Origin: Hirudinaria manillensis
Taxonomy: Eukaryota > Annelida > Clitellata > Hirudinida > Hirudinidae
Direction: 5' to 3'
NCBI GenBank assembly: GCA_034509925.1
Contig: CM067529.1
Location: 5,456,001 to 5,520,000, forward strand
DNA: 64,000 nucleotides
Each line of letters begins with the position of its first letter. Position 1 is the stretch's first letter. Positions 42,620-61,359 of this stretch are shown in pieces. Made by a program: the position numbers and the translations under genes. The notes beneath the pieces were generated by a model that searched no databases, had not been told where the DNA came from, and was given only the letters and a program-made list of their open reading frames with translations.

Positions 42620-43647
42620 CCCAATTGAACAGAATATATTACCTAAAGGATTCACGCCTACAGATAAGTCTTATGTTGTGAATTTTGATGCATGTGCCGA
42701 AAAGATATTATTTTTGGACAGGTTTAAACGCAAAATCATTCGCAGAATCACAACGACTCCACCATCCAACTCCACAAATGAGATCCACAGAAAAAAAACA
42801 TCTGCTCGCCGCACCGGAAATGAGATCAAAATAAAATGAATTATAAAATGGCGACATAATGTTTGGGTTTAAAATTTATGGATGCAATTTACAAAAATTA
42901 ATATCTATTGTTATGTTATCTTCATCTATTACGAAATCGATAATTGCATTTCTAGAAATCGCAATAACTGTGTGGCAACTAAATCTGGACTGTTTTGGTT
43001 CTTAATCACTCTTGGATTCCTGCAATAATTCTATCCCTCAACAGATCCTTATTGCACTTTCTAAAGTGTGACCCCATCAAAGTTTCTTTCATTAAATATG
43101 TGAATTAAGCAGTCGTATTTTATAGTTGTATTAAATAACAAAGTTATATTTTGTTAAAATTGATAAATTACATCAATAAATAAATCACTCATTATTATTT
43201 ATATAATATCATACCGCTGCTACCCTCACCATGTCACATGGATTTACGGAGACGGGGAGGAACAAATGGAACGTAGTGGGAATGGAGACTCCTTAAATAG
43301 GGATTTGTGAGAGATTGAGACCATTTCTGTTTCCATGTCTCTCTAATTCCCGCGATAATACTGCAAAATGTCCTCTCACCAGCGGCAACCTCGCAACAAT
43401 CTTGAGGTTTTCCCCATTATCCTGCATACTTCTACTTAAAGCCAGTATAAATCCACTTTCTGCTTGAGCGTTCTAGGTGTTTGTCACAAGTCAAATTCTT
43501 CGACAAAGTTTAAAAACTCGTAATACTTAAAAAAGATCAAACAGATAATGCAAAGAAGCACTATTTTGTTTGAGAAAGGTTTTATTTGTAGTTTTACATT
43601 TGAAGGCATTCCTTAAACATTTCCGTTTAAAATCCTAGTTTTCTCAA
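42620..43647. other. FAF2 promoter side and intergenic DNA
   Basis: A plus-strand ORF at 42609-42839 (76 residues, Lys/Arg-rich end) overlaps the FAF2 start codon on the opposite strand. It has no splice support or recognisable domain and is probably leader or promoter sequence. Nothing else was seen up to the next gene. Confidence 0.45.
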
Positions 43648-46098
43648 ATGGAAATTAAACAAAAAATATTTTTATATTCAAAAACGATATTTTCGATCTT
43701 GGCGCTTGTCTTAGTTTTAAAATTCATAGAAACTCATAGCTCAGTTCTCATTTCATCAAAGAAAGTTTGTGCTTCGTCGGGATTTTGCTCAGCCACCGTC
43801 CCAGATGGTGAAGTTACTGTATTTGCGGACAAAGTCTTTAAGTGTGGATTCGAATGCCTCAAGAAACCTGATTGCATTGGTTTCAACTGGCTATCAAACG
43901 GCTCCTTGATTTGCTCTTTGTTCAACGGATGGAATAAAATTCTTCTCGTTTCTGGAAATGGTAGCTGCCAATATTACGGCGTAAGTTGTTATTTGGAAGA
44001 TATTTTTCAAACATAAATGTTAAGAGAAACAAAAAAAAAGAATATTCAATCTTTAAAAAGCGTGATATAGCAATAAGATTTCCGGTCCTAAAGATATTCA
44101 GTCATTTATTAACACATTCTGAAAACCTTTCTACCTTTACAGAAATGCGAGATTGATGCCATCAACGGTAATTTAACTCAGTTTTGCTCAATTTGCTTAA
44201 ACTGTATTTTTTTTATTTTAAAGTAAATAGAAATATTTTTAATTTAGATTTCACCTTTGACTAGTTCGTCTTATTTTTCAAATCGGATTGTTTCTGCATC
44301 CTTAATCATTGTTGTTCTTGATTGTCTGAGACATTGCCTTCAAATTTGATGGAATTTCAACACAAATTTTCGTTAATTTCTGATTATTTCCTTGAATAAC
44401 AACGTTGTAAAATATTACGTAATTGTCTACGTACTGCAATAACATCAAGTTAAGCAATTAACGATAAAGACACTAAAAAGACGAATGGCAGTTTACGAGG
44501 AAATTGTTGAGTCAGCCGTGATCATTCCAACGTCAACGTGGATAACAATGATTTTAGCAACTAAAATTTTATACTTTTGTCTTTGAAGTTGTAATGAAAT
44601 TAGGCGTTTAATCATTTTTTCAATACTCCATTACTTACGACTTGGTGGAACATTTGGGTTACAAGGCAACCAGAAGAAAAGGTCACGCGGTGCAACCATC
44701 GATCGAATAAATTGGCAGTTTCAGTAGGAATAATTGCCATGAAAATCATTAAAAGTGAAATTTTTAAGTCTAAAAATCAATGGTCCTTCCATACCCTTAC
44801 TTCAATTCCCCTACTTGGTCACACTTTTTAAAGATTTGCAGTCGCAAGTAGCAATTTCGTTGGCAGTAATTTCACCGGAACTCACAGGAATACATTTAGA
44901 TCCACTTTTCACGAGGATGTTATTATATGTTAAACGCTGGAGAGATATTGTTCAGAAGTGAGAAAATTATAAGTATTATAAGAAATGATTATAAATACTT
45001 AACTTAACCAGGTACCTGTTTAAATTTTATCAAAGTTCAAAGACTGGAATTGTTGTTCGTCCCGTTGTCAACTCAGCCATTTTTTTTTTGCTGAGAACTG
45101 AAAAGTTTTGGAGAATTATATTTAAATACTGTGTTTTAAGATCAGAAATCAATTTTATTTTTATTTTACAAAGTTATTAAGTTCAAACGGCCCTTAGATT
45201 ATTTAAATTAATAAATAATCCATGTTATGTTAAAATTACTTATTGATTTTCAGGCTTATTTTTCATTAATCATGTGAGTGACTCAAAAATAATCATTAAA
45301 ATATTGCATACCGAATAGCACTATTATATTGGCAATTGTCAATATAATTAATTAACTTTCTTTGGGAATTGATTGAGAATCGAACCGTTTGTGTTTCATT
45401 GTTGGATTCAATTATGGAATACAAAATAATTCAAGAAAAAAAAATTCCAACAAAATATTCCTCCAGTTGACATCCTGGTCGACTTCAGGATCTCCGTGAA
45501 AACCGGATCCCTCGCCGGTGCAGGCACTGACGCTGACATCACCTTCACCTTGAACTTTCCCATGAATTACAGCCAATCAATGACCGTCGTTGGCAAGGAC
45601 AACTTGGCTGCATTCGAAAATTCTAATCTCGACGTCTTAAATTTTGAATTTCATTGCAAATCGACGACCTCTTTAAAGTTGGAATCAATCAAGTGAGTCG
45701 TAAACTCGTGAGGATTGTGGTGAATTAAATGATTATTTAATAAAAGGACATTCTCCAATCAAGATTGGAACACAACAACACGGGCATCAAACCTGATTGG
45801 TACGTCAATTACGTAAGTACCTCACCTTTTTTTGTCAATGGTCACCTCCTAGTCATTCAAGAAAATTTCTACAAGATCCGTATAGTGCGGTCATCCACAA
45901 CCACGTCTCGATAACATCCGTATCGTTCCACAATATTTTCACAGCATTTCACAACATTCGCACAACATTTGCACATGATCCACAAGAGTGTTTATTGAAT
46001 TTCAGGTCGAAGTAACCAACTTGAACACGGGGCAGTCTTGGTATTTCAGATGCTTCAGTTGGCTCACTTATCCCACGCTATCGATCACTTTATATTAA
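43648..46098 (+). CDS. secreted protein with apple/PAN-like and PLAT domains
   Basis: Exons: 43648..43980, 44143..44167, 45467..45692, 45764..45812, 46006..46098; 726 nt, all in phase, 241 residues. The N-terminus is a signal peptide (TIFSILALVLVLKFIETHS). Residues about 40-115 are Cys-rich and apple/PAN-like (KVCASSGFC; FKCGFECLKKPDCIGFNW; ICSLFNG; SCQYYGKCE), about eight cysteines. Residues about 120-240 form a PLAT/LH2 beta-sandwich: VKTGSLAGAGTDADITFTL, then KLEHNNTGIKPDWYVNYVEV and a closing WYFRCFSWL. PLAT domains bind membranes or partner proteins. The fourth exon must use an AAG acceptor to keep the PLAT frame. Expected to act outside the cell; the pairing of domains is unusual and no gene name is known to me. 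Confidence 0.8.
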
Positions 46099-46856
46099 TT
46101 ACACTGAAGCCGATTTATTAATGCATCCACATCAATTGATTGATGAATTTACATTTGTTTACCATGCATCGATGCACTGAAATTGATTGCTTAAATTAAA
46201 TTATGCACATGCATTTATGGAATAATTATTTGCTTTTAAGAAATTTTGAATTATTTGAAGTTTTGCTGAGTTAATGTGCTATTTTTGTTCGGTCACGTGA
46301 TAATAATTTTAAAGATCACCATTTGCTTGTTTACCTTCGAAGGAATCGATTACATTAACTTGTTTATCCGATGTTTATTTATCCAAAGTGGTTAAAAGTA
46401 TTCTCTTAACGTTGTGTCGCGGTGGTGACTTTAATAAGATTCATTATTCATTATTATGCATTATATTCATAAAATATTTAAATAATTAATTAATTAAATT
46501 ATCGTGTTTTGTACTATGATGAAAACATTTCAAAATGTCAAAGGAAATCGTGACTAGGAGTTCAAACAGATTGTTTGTTATGAAGGATTTTTGGCTCAGA
46601 TGTACTTGATTCATTTGAACAATTTTTATGTTTTGAACGCACCTTGATTGACAGAGATACATTTAGATATTCATTTGACTTTCAATAAATTAATCATGGA
46701 CATGGTAAGCTAACAACCTTTTTAAGGAACGGATTAATTGCACTATTTAATGAATAAATAAATAAATAACACTTAAGCCCTTAAAAATATGTAATATTTC
46801 GAGTTTACTTTGGTATAATATTTATTATTCCAAAGGTTTATTTCACTTGAGGTGGT
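46099..46856. other. intergenic, no gene seen
   Basis: AT-rich sequence downstream of the PAN-PLAT gene, with a possible poly(A) signal (AATAAA) near 46685. No coding evidence. Confidence 0.5.
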
Positions 46857-46940
46857 TCAGTTGGTCACTGACCAATATTCAGTTCTAAACACGTAACCAG
46901 TTGTGGAATCGTCACCCTCTGCTTCCTTCTTCTGGACCTT

Positions 46941-47046
46941 GGGAACATGGACCATGGGAACATGGAGTATGGGAACATGGACCATGGGAACATGGAGTAT
47001 GGGAACATGGACCATGGGGACATGGAGTATGGGGACATGGAGTATG
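46941..47046. repeat. 30-bp tandem repeat inside a weak minus-strand ORF
   Basis: About three and a half copies of a 30-bp unit (GGGAACATGGACCATGGGAA then CATGGAGTAT). On the minus strand, in an ORF at 46857-47171, it encodes alternating ILHVP and MVHVP pentapeptides; on plus it would read GTWSMGTWTM. The minus ORF has no ATG before the repeat, so it would need an upstream exon. Whether it is translated is open. Confidence 0.7.
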
Positions 47047-47171
47047 CACATGTTTTTTGATTGTCTAAGTAGCGGATTGTTGGTCTCGACGGGTTGTTGA
47101 TCCAAATACGTGGACCTCTTTTTCCTGGAAAGGTTAAAGGTCAAGCGACTTTTTAAGGGGTTGAGATCCAC

Positions 47172-47948
47172 GCGAAATCAGTGGACTTTTATTTTTTTCT
47201 GATTTTATTTAAATTTTCCAGCCCAAATATATTTAAATACATTATATAATTCTACAATATACACAATGTACTGGAGTTGCTATGGAAACGATCTGTTTCC
47301 AAACAAATGCATTTCCAAGGAGTTGTTGCTAAAATAAACGGAACAAATGTTCAACTTTCATTTTGAATTAATAATTATTTCCGGTTATCCACAAAATTCG
47401 GTGCCTTTGAGAACGAAAGGTGAGCACATTTTGACTTATTATTCGTCTTTATCAGTTAAAAATATTTTTATTGCTTATCACAATATTTGTTATTGTTTTG
47501 TTGTAATTCTACGTAATACTTGTTATTAGCATTTATTTCTTTTAATAACATTCTAGCATTAAAACGATTTACTGTTGCTGGTTCTTATTAATAAATGATA
47601 TTGTTGTGATGTTATGTTGCAGATCGTCATTAAAGGTCATAATAAGCGTTCGTGAAAGTTTAAATGCTTTAAGTATTTCAAATAACAATTTTTGTATTTT
47701 GTTGAAACTGCTTTATGGCTTTGGCAGGAACATTGTCAAAGACCTACTGAAAAGTTTCATTTTCCAATCATTGAATTCAAAAGATATAAATTCAAAAGGA
47801 TATCAAACAAAAAAGATACAAATTCAAAAGGATATAAATTCAAAAACACCCCCCATTCTGATGCCTCGAAAAGTGAACTTCAGTCGAAAATGTGTTCATT
47901 TGGAAGGGTTGAACATCAAGTTCTTCAAAGCTGAAAACCAACGAAAAC
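47172..47948. other. weak ORFs, no supported gene
   Basis: The plus-strand frame at 47606-47995 contains an AT-rich direct repeat (AAAGATATAAATTCAAAAGG at about 47778 and 47813, partial). No recognised domain. It may hold further 5' exons of the small gene ending at 48499. Confidence 0.35.
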
Positions 47949-48499
47949 ATGCAACAATCGCATCTTCCGCCCGTAAGGTCAATCGGACTTTATGAATTTA
48001 ATAAATTATGTTAATTAAAGAACGGCAATGCATAATAAAATGTTTAAAAATATCTTTATCAATGAATGAAGTAAATAAGCCTGTCAAGTCGATATTTAAA
48101 GTATACCTTGGTAATATTGTAAAGGCAATCCCACGAATAATAATTAATATTTAAATTAATAATAATAATAAGTAACTTAAATAGGCATCGCAACAGAAAG
48201 AAGAACCAATAAGAACGATTGCTTCTGATGGCAGCAAAGTCGACATGGAAAAACACGAGAACGAACTTCAACTGTCCAAGACCAGTAATTCAAGGAGTCA
48301 CTTTGTGCCAATTGACAGGAGAAGAAAAGAGGATCCCGAAAGGAAGGGCAGCCTCAAAAGAAGCTGCTTGCAGGACCAGCAGGTAATCGATCAGGAATCC
48401 AATGTAGGACGTGAAGTCCTTTATTGGAACAGGTCGAGGTCGAATGCCTTCCTCAATGTTTTCAGTCTCGATGACCTTTTGAGGGAAAGAACGTTTTGA
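47949..48499 (+). CDS. unrecognised small basic protein, 3' part
   Basis: Exon 47949..47972 (MQQSHLPP, donor GTAAGG) joins in phase to 48185..48499 (acceptor AATAG). The second exon is hydrophilic, with a basic run (IDRRRKEDPERKGSLKR), and ends NVFSLDDLLRERTF before a stop. More 5' exons are possible, since the frame is open upstream of 47949 to about 47922. No family recognised. Confidence 0.4.
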
Positions 48500-49845
48500 G
48501 GAAATAAAACTTCTTCGTCGAGTTTGAAAGAAAAACGCAGCAGTTTCTCAGATCCTATTACGCCAATCAAAATGATTTCGCGACTTTAAAATTCATTTAA
48601 AATAAAATTCAGTTCTGATTTCACGCAACGATTTTGGTCAAGAATTACAACTTCACTCGACTTCAAGTTGCTTCCACGTTCCATCTACACGATCTCTGAT
48701 AAACTAAGACAGAAGTAAATTATTATTTACAAATATTTCAGTTAGCGCAGACGCATTTGTTACTCTAAAACAAGTATTTAAGACGAAGTATCTACTTATT
48801 TTCAGCTGCTTCCTTATGTTTTTACGGCCATTTTGGACGTTTATGCCGCAACGTCCCGACATAAAAGCGACATTTAAAAACTTTGTCACGCTTTATTATA
48901 CTCTTCTAAACCTGGCTCATCTCATCGTAACTTCCTAACGTAACATTACGACCTATTTAAATGATTATTAACTTTCTTTTGACACGAGAAGAACGAAATA
49001 GAACGAACCTGTTGAACTTGAAAAATAGAGTTTTATTTCTCAAAAAACAAACGACAAAATATAAGACAAGGTGGGGTCTCGTCAGCTTGAAGCAAATGCA
49101 AGAAAATATTTCAACGTGAATAATTAAAATTCAATAATAAGTAATCGAAATACGATCGAGAATATAATGTGCACAAACATCACAACAACGATTGTAAAAT
49201 ACACAACACCACGAGACGACGATTATGTGGAAATGAAAGCGCCCTATCATTTGATTGTTCCATTTATAGCATATTTAATATGCTTTCAATACTTTCAAAG
49301 GAGGCTGCCATGTCCAACTTCTTATGCCATTTCGTTTATAAATGCAGTCTTGCGTGCAGTTCTGGGTAGCATTTAAATATATTAATGACCACGTAATAGA
49401 TGCTCAAGAGCCTTTCTTCTCCAGTTGTATGGCCATTTTTCCTCATTAAATTCAACATGTTTCCAGAGATCTCTAAGAAGTACTAAGAAGTTGGATGCTA
49501 ATTAACTTTAACAGTATTATTTATTGCTGGAATAGAAAGAGTTCGAATCCTGCAACCTGAAACAGCTTCGATGCATGTTTGATTTCCAAAGATGGCGACA
49601 AAAATACATCTTTAAAACGACCGAAGGATCCAAAAACTCGTTAAAAACTCGAAAACATGCACAAGATGAGGAACAAAGAGACGTTACGAAAGTGAAAACA
49701 TCCTAGTGATCAATTATTACTTTAAAGTTAACCATTTTAATTAGTTTTTAAAATTAAATAATTTAATTAATTGTTAACTTTAATAAATTACTAATTTTCC
49801 GAGTAAAGAGACGCGACCGTAGTGAAAGAAATAATTTCGAGAAAA
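48500..49845. other. no supported gene
   Basis: AT-rich sequence with short ORFs only. The plus-strand ORF at 49167-49376 (69 residues) has no splice sites or motif to support it. Confidence 0.5.
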
Positions 49846-49989
49846 ATGCAAAAAAATCGTCAAATTTTGTTGTCGGGTCTCACGATTCTCAATGGTCTCC
49901 TCCTTGTCATCGTTTCGTTCATGTTTTCCGTTGATGAGAACTGCAACATTCAACATTTAACTTTCAACAAATCAACATTCAACATTTAA
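49846..49989 (+). CDS. possible membrane-protein exon running into a minisatellite
   Basis: ATG 49846 opens 47 codons. The first 30 residues look like a signal anchor or first membrane span (QILLSGLTILNGLLLVIVSF) followed by FSVDENC. The frame then runs into the 14-bp minisatellite and stops. A real gene may have been disrupted by repeat expansion, or the repeat lies in an intron without an obvious donor. An exon-like stretch at 50820-50971 (acceptor TTTCAG, about 50 codons, GNGQMLGMIGTGLSF) might belong to it. Not recognised. Confidence 0.3.
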   Translation: MQKNRQILLSGLTILNGLLLVIVSFMFSVDENCNIQHLTFNKSTFNI

Positions 49990-50272
49990 CGTTCAACATT
50001 CAACATTTAACTTTCAACATTTAACATTCAACATTTAACTTTCAACATTTAACATTCAACATTTAACATTCAACATTCAACATTCAACATTCAACATTCA
50101 ACATTTAACTTTCAACATTTAACATTCAACATTTAACATTCAACATTTAACATTCAACATTTAACATTCAACATTTAACTTTCAACAAATCAACATTCAA
50201 CATTTAACTTTCAACAAGTCAACATTCAACATTTAACGTTCAACATTCAACATTTAACTTTCAACAAGTCAA
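49943..50272. repeat. AT-rich minisatellite, unit ACATTCAACATTTA
   Basis: More than twenty copies of a 13-15 bp unit alternating CAACATT with TTAACTTT or TTAACA. Confidence 0.9.
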
Positions 50273-51856
50273 TGCACTTAAAATATTGATCATTGAAGAG
50301 ATGCTGTCTCTGTGCATGAACTTCAGAAGGTGAACAAACCATATTGTTTGAGAAAAAAAAAACCTGTCCACTTCTGGTAACATTTTGGGCGACCGCTAGA
50401 TGCCGCTGGTCGCTTCATTCTTTATGGTTGTTAAAAATTTCGTAACAAATTTCACACGAAGGTTACGCCATTTGACTTAAGTTTTAGTTATGAACAGATG
50501 GAAATTAAGGAAGTCTAAGGTTCGTCATGGCAACTGAACAAACCGAACACATCTTATTTTTAATTTCAGTTTAATTAAAATTTCGCAGAACCCCGACAAA
50601 TAATATCGCCTGTTTAGTTTGGCGTTGCAAATCCGTTGACACTGGCATTATAGTGCGGTATTGACTCTGATTCATGAGATAAATTCAATACCAGAAATGC
50701 ACCGATGAACACTATCTCGGTCTCCTTTTCGTCACCAGGTTTAGAATGCATAAATGCATAAAAACATTTCAAACTTCGCTGCTCTCGGAAAGTAAGACAA
50801 TGATTCTCTCGTGTTTCAGGAAATCTCGGACAAACCGCCGTCATAAAGAAAGGCTTCCACGAATGCCATCTCTTTGAGTGGATCTCAGGAAATGGACAAA
50901 TGCTCGGCATGATTGGAACGGGTTTATCGTTTCCTCAGTTTCGAGGAAAACTGATAAACAATTATCGGGGATAACATTAACTGGGGTGCAGTCGAATGAC
51001 AGTTTGTTCGACTTTTAGAGAAAAAATTGCAGTGTTTCGTACAAATGTTTTGTCCGATTCCTACTTGTTTTGTTGAACTGATCTGAGTCATAACTAATTA
51101 CTTGATTAACAAAGTAATTACTGTTAATAATAAAGACTCGAAATGAAGGCTTTGAAAAAAAATTCTTTTCGGTCAAAAGAAAAAAGGTGAAAATAATTGC
51201 TTTCGGGGAGGAAAGTTTCGACACGACAAACATGACCAGGGCAGATTTAAACGGAAATGACAGGAGAGTAATTGCAAAGGAATGAATACAAAGCAATTAA
51301 ATAAATTAAATACGCATTGAATTATTCATAAATTATGTTAATAATCTTTGGTAATTAATATTTAAGGAAATATTTAGTGATGTGAGACACGTTTAGAAGA
51401 AACGAGATACACACCAGTGTCGAACGTGATCTACTCGTGGGAATACAATTTTGTTTTGTTTAAAACAACACCACCAGCACCACATGCATGTAATGGCATG
51501 CTTACCACTGCAACAACCGGTAGCAATTATACCGTCGCTTGGTTCAGTTTGTCTTCATTAATAAACTATCGACTGCCAAAGAAACTTTAAGTATCCACGA
51601 CACTCAATTCCAACTGCGTGTGTGTGTGTGTTGTTTTTTTTCAAATATATATTTGAAAAACATTTCTAAATGGGAAGTTAAAAAGATAAGAAAGAATCTG
51701 CTCGTCATTGTTAAGAGGTTATCGTGGTTAGCTCGTGGATCACCAATCCGTCATGTTAGTTAGGATCACTCTGTCATAAAATACTTTCCTGTTTGCCTTT
51801 CTCATTCTCCAGTTACTCCTTCAATCATTCAACATTTCCGAACATTATAATTATAA
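50273..51856. other. no firmly supported gene
   Basis: Contains the exon-like plus stretch at 50820-50971 and an overlapping minus ORF 50614-50910 (98 residues), which cannot both be real. The rest is AT-rich and non-coding. Confidence 0.4.
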
Positions 51857-52034
51857 TTATATTATATTATATTATATTATATTATATTATATTATATTAT
51901 ATTATATTATATTATATATTATATTATATTATATTATATTATATTATATTATATTATATTATATTATATTATATTATATTATATTATATTATATTATATT
52001 ATATTATATTATATTATATTATATTATATTATAT
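51857..52034. repeat. (TATTA)n pentanucleotide satellite, about 180 bp
   Basis: About 35 copies of ATATT/TATTA with one interruption near 51915. It creates a false ILYYI-repeat reading frame. Confidence 0.95.
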
Positions 52035-52379
52035 TCTTAAGCAGACCAATCTACCTTATAATTCGCTTATTATTTTATGTGTATTTCTAAGAAATGGTAT
52101 AATTAATTGCCAATGATTCAACGTTGGTGACATCTGAGAAGGAATGTCATTCAATCTAATCTGTGGCATTGCGTTACATGTTCTCCGAAATAAAGCACTA
52201 ACTTTTCAAGTTAATTATTATAAGGTAATTAAATAAAAATCATTAACTGTGAATATAATTATTTGTTAAGAGAATTATTATTATTATTATTTTATTATTT
52301 TATTATCCTTAGTTTCCCTAGATGCTAGACAAACAATCGAAAACCTTTGAGATAAATTAACTTAGAATTAATTAAATCA

Positions 52380-59730
<7,351 letters not shown>

Positions 59731-60569
59731 CTGCAAATGGAAAGAATTTTCAATCATAATTAATTAATTGCAATGTTATTTATTATGAGAATTAATTAAT
59801 CGATTTAATTCGTCAATTGTTATAATAATTATTATTTAAGTTGGTCTTAATGTTAGTAATATTAAGTTATAATAAATTCTTTCAGCAATCACGCCATAAA
59901 ATTCCGTTGCTCTTCAGTCCTGGAAATCACCGGTTTTCCAACCCTATTATTTCATTGTACCATTACCATCGTCATCATCACCATCATCACTATCACCGTC
60001 ATCATCATCGTTACCACCAACACCATCGTTATCATCTTCATCACCATCGTCATCATCACTTATACCATCGTCATTGTAAATCATCATTTTTATCAACAAA
60101 CACCTTTTAATTAAATGATCACATCATTCTCAGCAGCACGTCGTTTGCTTATTTATTCGATTTATATTTGATTTATAAATATATTTTAATTATTATTTTT
60201 ATTTTATTATCATTATTTTAGTATTTATTTTTCAATATATTATTATAATTATTACAGTATAATAATAATTATTATTATTATTATTATAATTATTACAGTA
60301 TAATAATAATAATAATTATTATTATTATAATTATTATTGCTGTAATCATTACTATTACCGTCATCATCGTCATCAGTCGCTGATGATGTGATTATTAGTG
60401 TTAAGATATTAATATATCTATTTTCGCAGCTATGTGTAATCATTGCACGAATGTGTAATCAGGCAGTAATTGACCCCGCATTCATGAGTTGACCCCGCAA
60501 TTTGTTTTGAGAAAAAAAGAATAAATAAATAAATAATGCTTTTAAGAAAATTATGCCGAGTTATAGAAT
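59731..60569. other. simple-repeat-rich region upstream of the last PDE3 exon seen
   Basis: Holds a CATCATCAC/CGTCAT tract at 59960-60085 and AAT/ATT tracts at 60180-60340. No exon with PDE3 N-terminal membrane features was recognised here. Confidence 0.6.
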
Positions 60570-61359
60570 CGTAATTCCTCTCGGCTTCTTTTTATTTTAA
60601 AGACAAATACACAATTTGCTGAAGATAATTTTCTGAATTTCCGAAGTTTAGGACGTTCTGCCAGCAACTGACAGTCGAAGTTTTGTGTTCTGCGAAGTGC
60701 TTCAAGATCCTGGATGGTCCTGGTTTTCCACATGAACTTCATTTCCATCTCCAATTCCATCTCGTACTTTCTGAGTTTCATCATCTTCTTTTGGTGATTC
60801 GGTTACGTCACTTACGGACGGACACATCAATTAGCCTGGAGGGCATGGATTTTCTGTCATGTTCGACGACGTCGTTATGTGAGCGAGCGTAGGATTGATT
60901 AAGACTTCCGGGCAGCAATGAATGCCTGATGGTCGTACACCATGTTTTTCCAGCACTCTTTTCTAATTACAAACTTTGCTTCGCCTTCGCGCCATTTATT
61001 TCTAAGACTGCAGAACGAGCTAATGTTACAAGTTACTGAGTTACACAACTCGATGCACATAAAAACAATCCGCAAATACCTGGATCGTGGTTCCCTTGGC
61101 TTTGCTTTCCGTGCACAGATTAAGAGGCTGCCATAAATCTTCTGACAGATCAACTCAAAGATGGTCTGACAGAATCTGGTTTTGATCGTCCAAGAACCAG
61201 CTTTCCGAGCCCTTATTAAACGCATCTTAAGTTTGAATCTGGTTTCTTCGTCAATAAAAAATGCTTTACGAAGTGTTTTTAAGTCGTTGTTCGTGCATTG
61301 ATTTCTCCAATACTTCTATTCTTTCCTTCCCCAGAACCGCATTTTCGCTGCTCTTTGAA
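60570..61359 (-). CDS. unrecognised basic, coiled-coil-like exons
   Basis: On the minus strand several short open stretches with splice-like borders follow each other: 61270..61359 (VLGKERIEVLEKSMHEQRLK, donor GTAAAG), about 61080..61240 (KMRLIRARKAGSW; donor GTATTT), about 60905..61007 (acceptor CTGCAG; WREGEAKFVIRKECW), and about 60570..60784 (MMKLRKYEMELEMEMKF). Composition is helical and basic throughout, like a ciliary or coiled-coil protein, but no family is recognised and not every junction is in phase. It may also be decayed. Confidence 0.35.

Noticed and set aside
45747-45763. Upstream acceptor (AAAAG at 45746) for the fourth PAN-PLAT exon
   Set aside because: It would put the PLAT core out of frame; the AAG at 45763 restores LEHNNTGIKPDWY in phase.
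51793-52116. ORF with an ILYYI repeat
   Set aside because: Translation of the TATTA satellite; no gene-like flanks.
59841-60110. His/Tyr-rich plus-strand ORF
   Set aside because: Translation of a CATCATCAC-type simple repeat.
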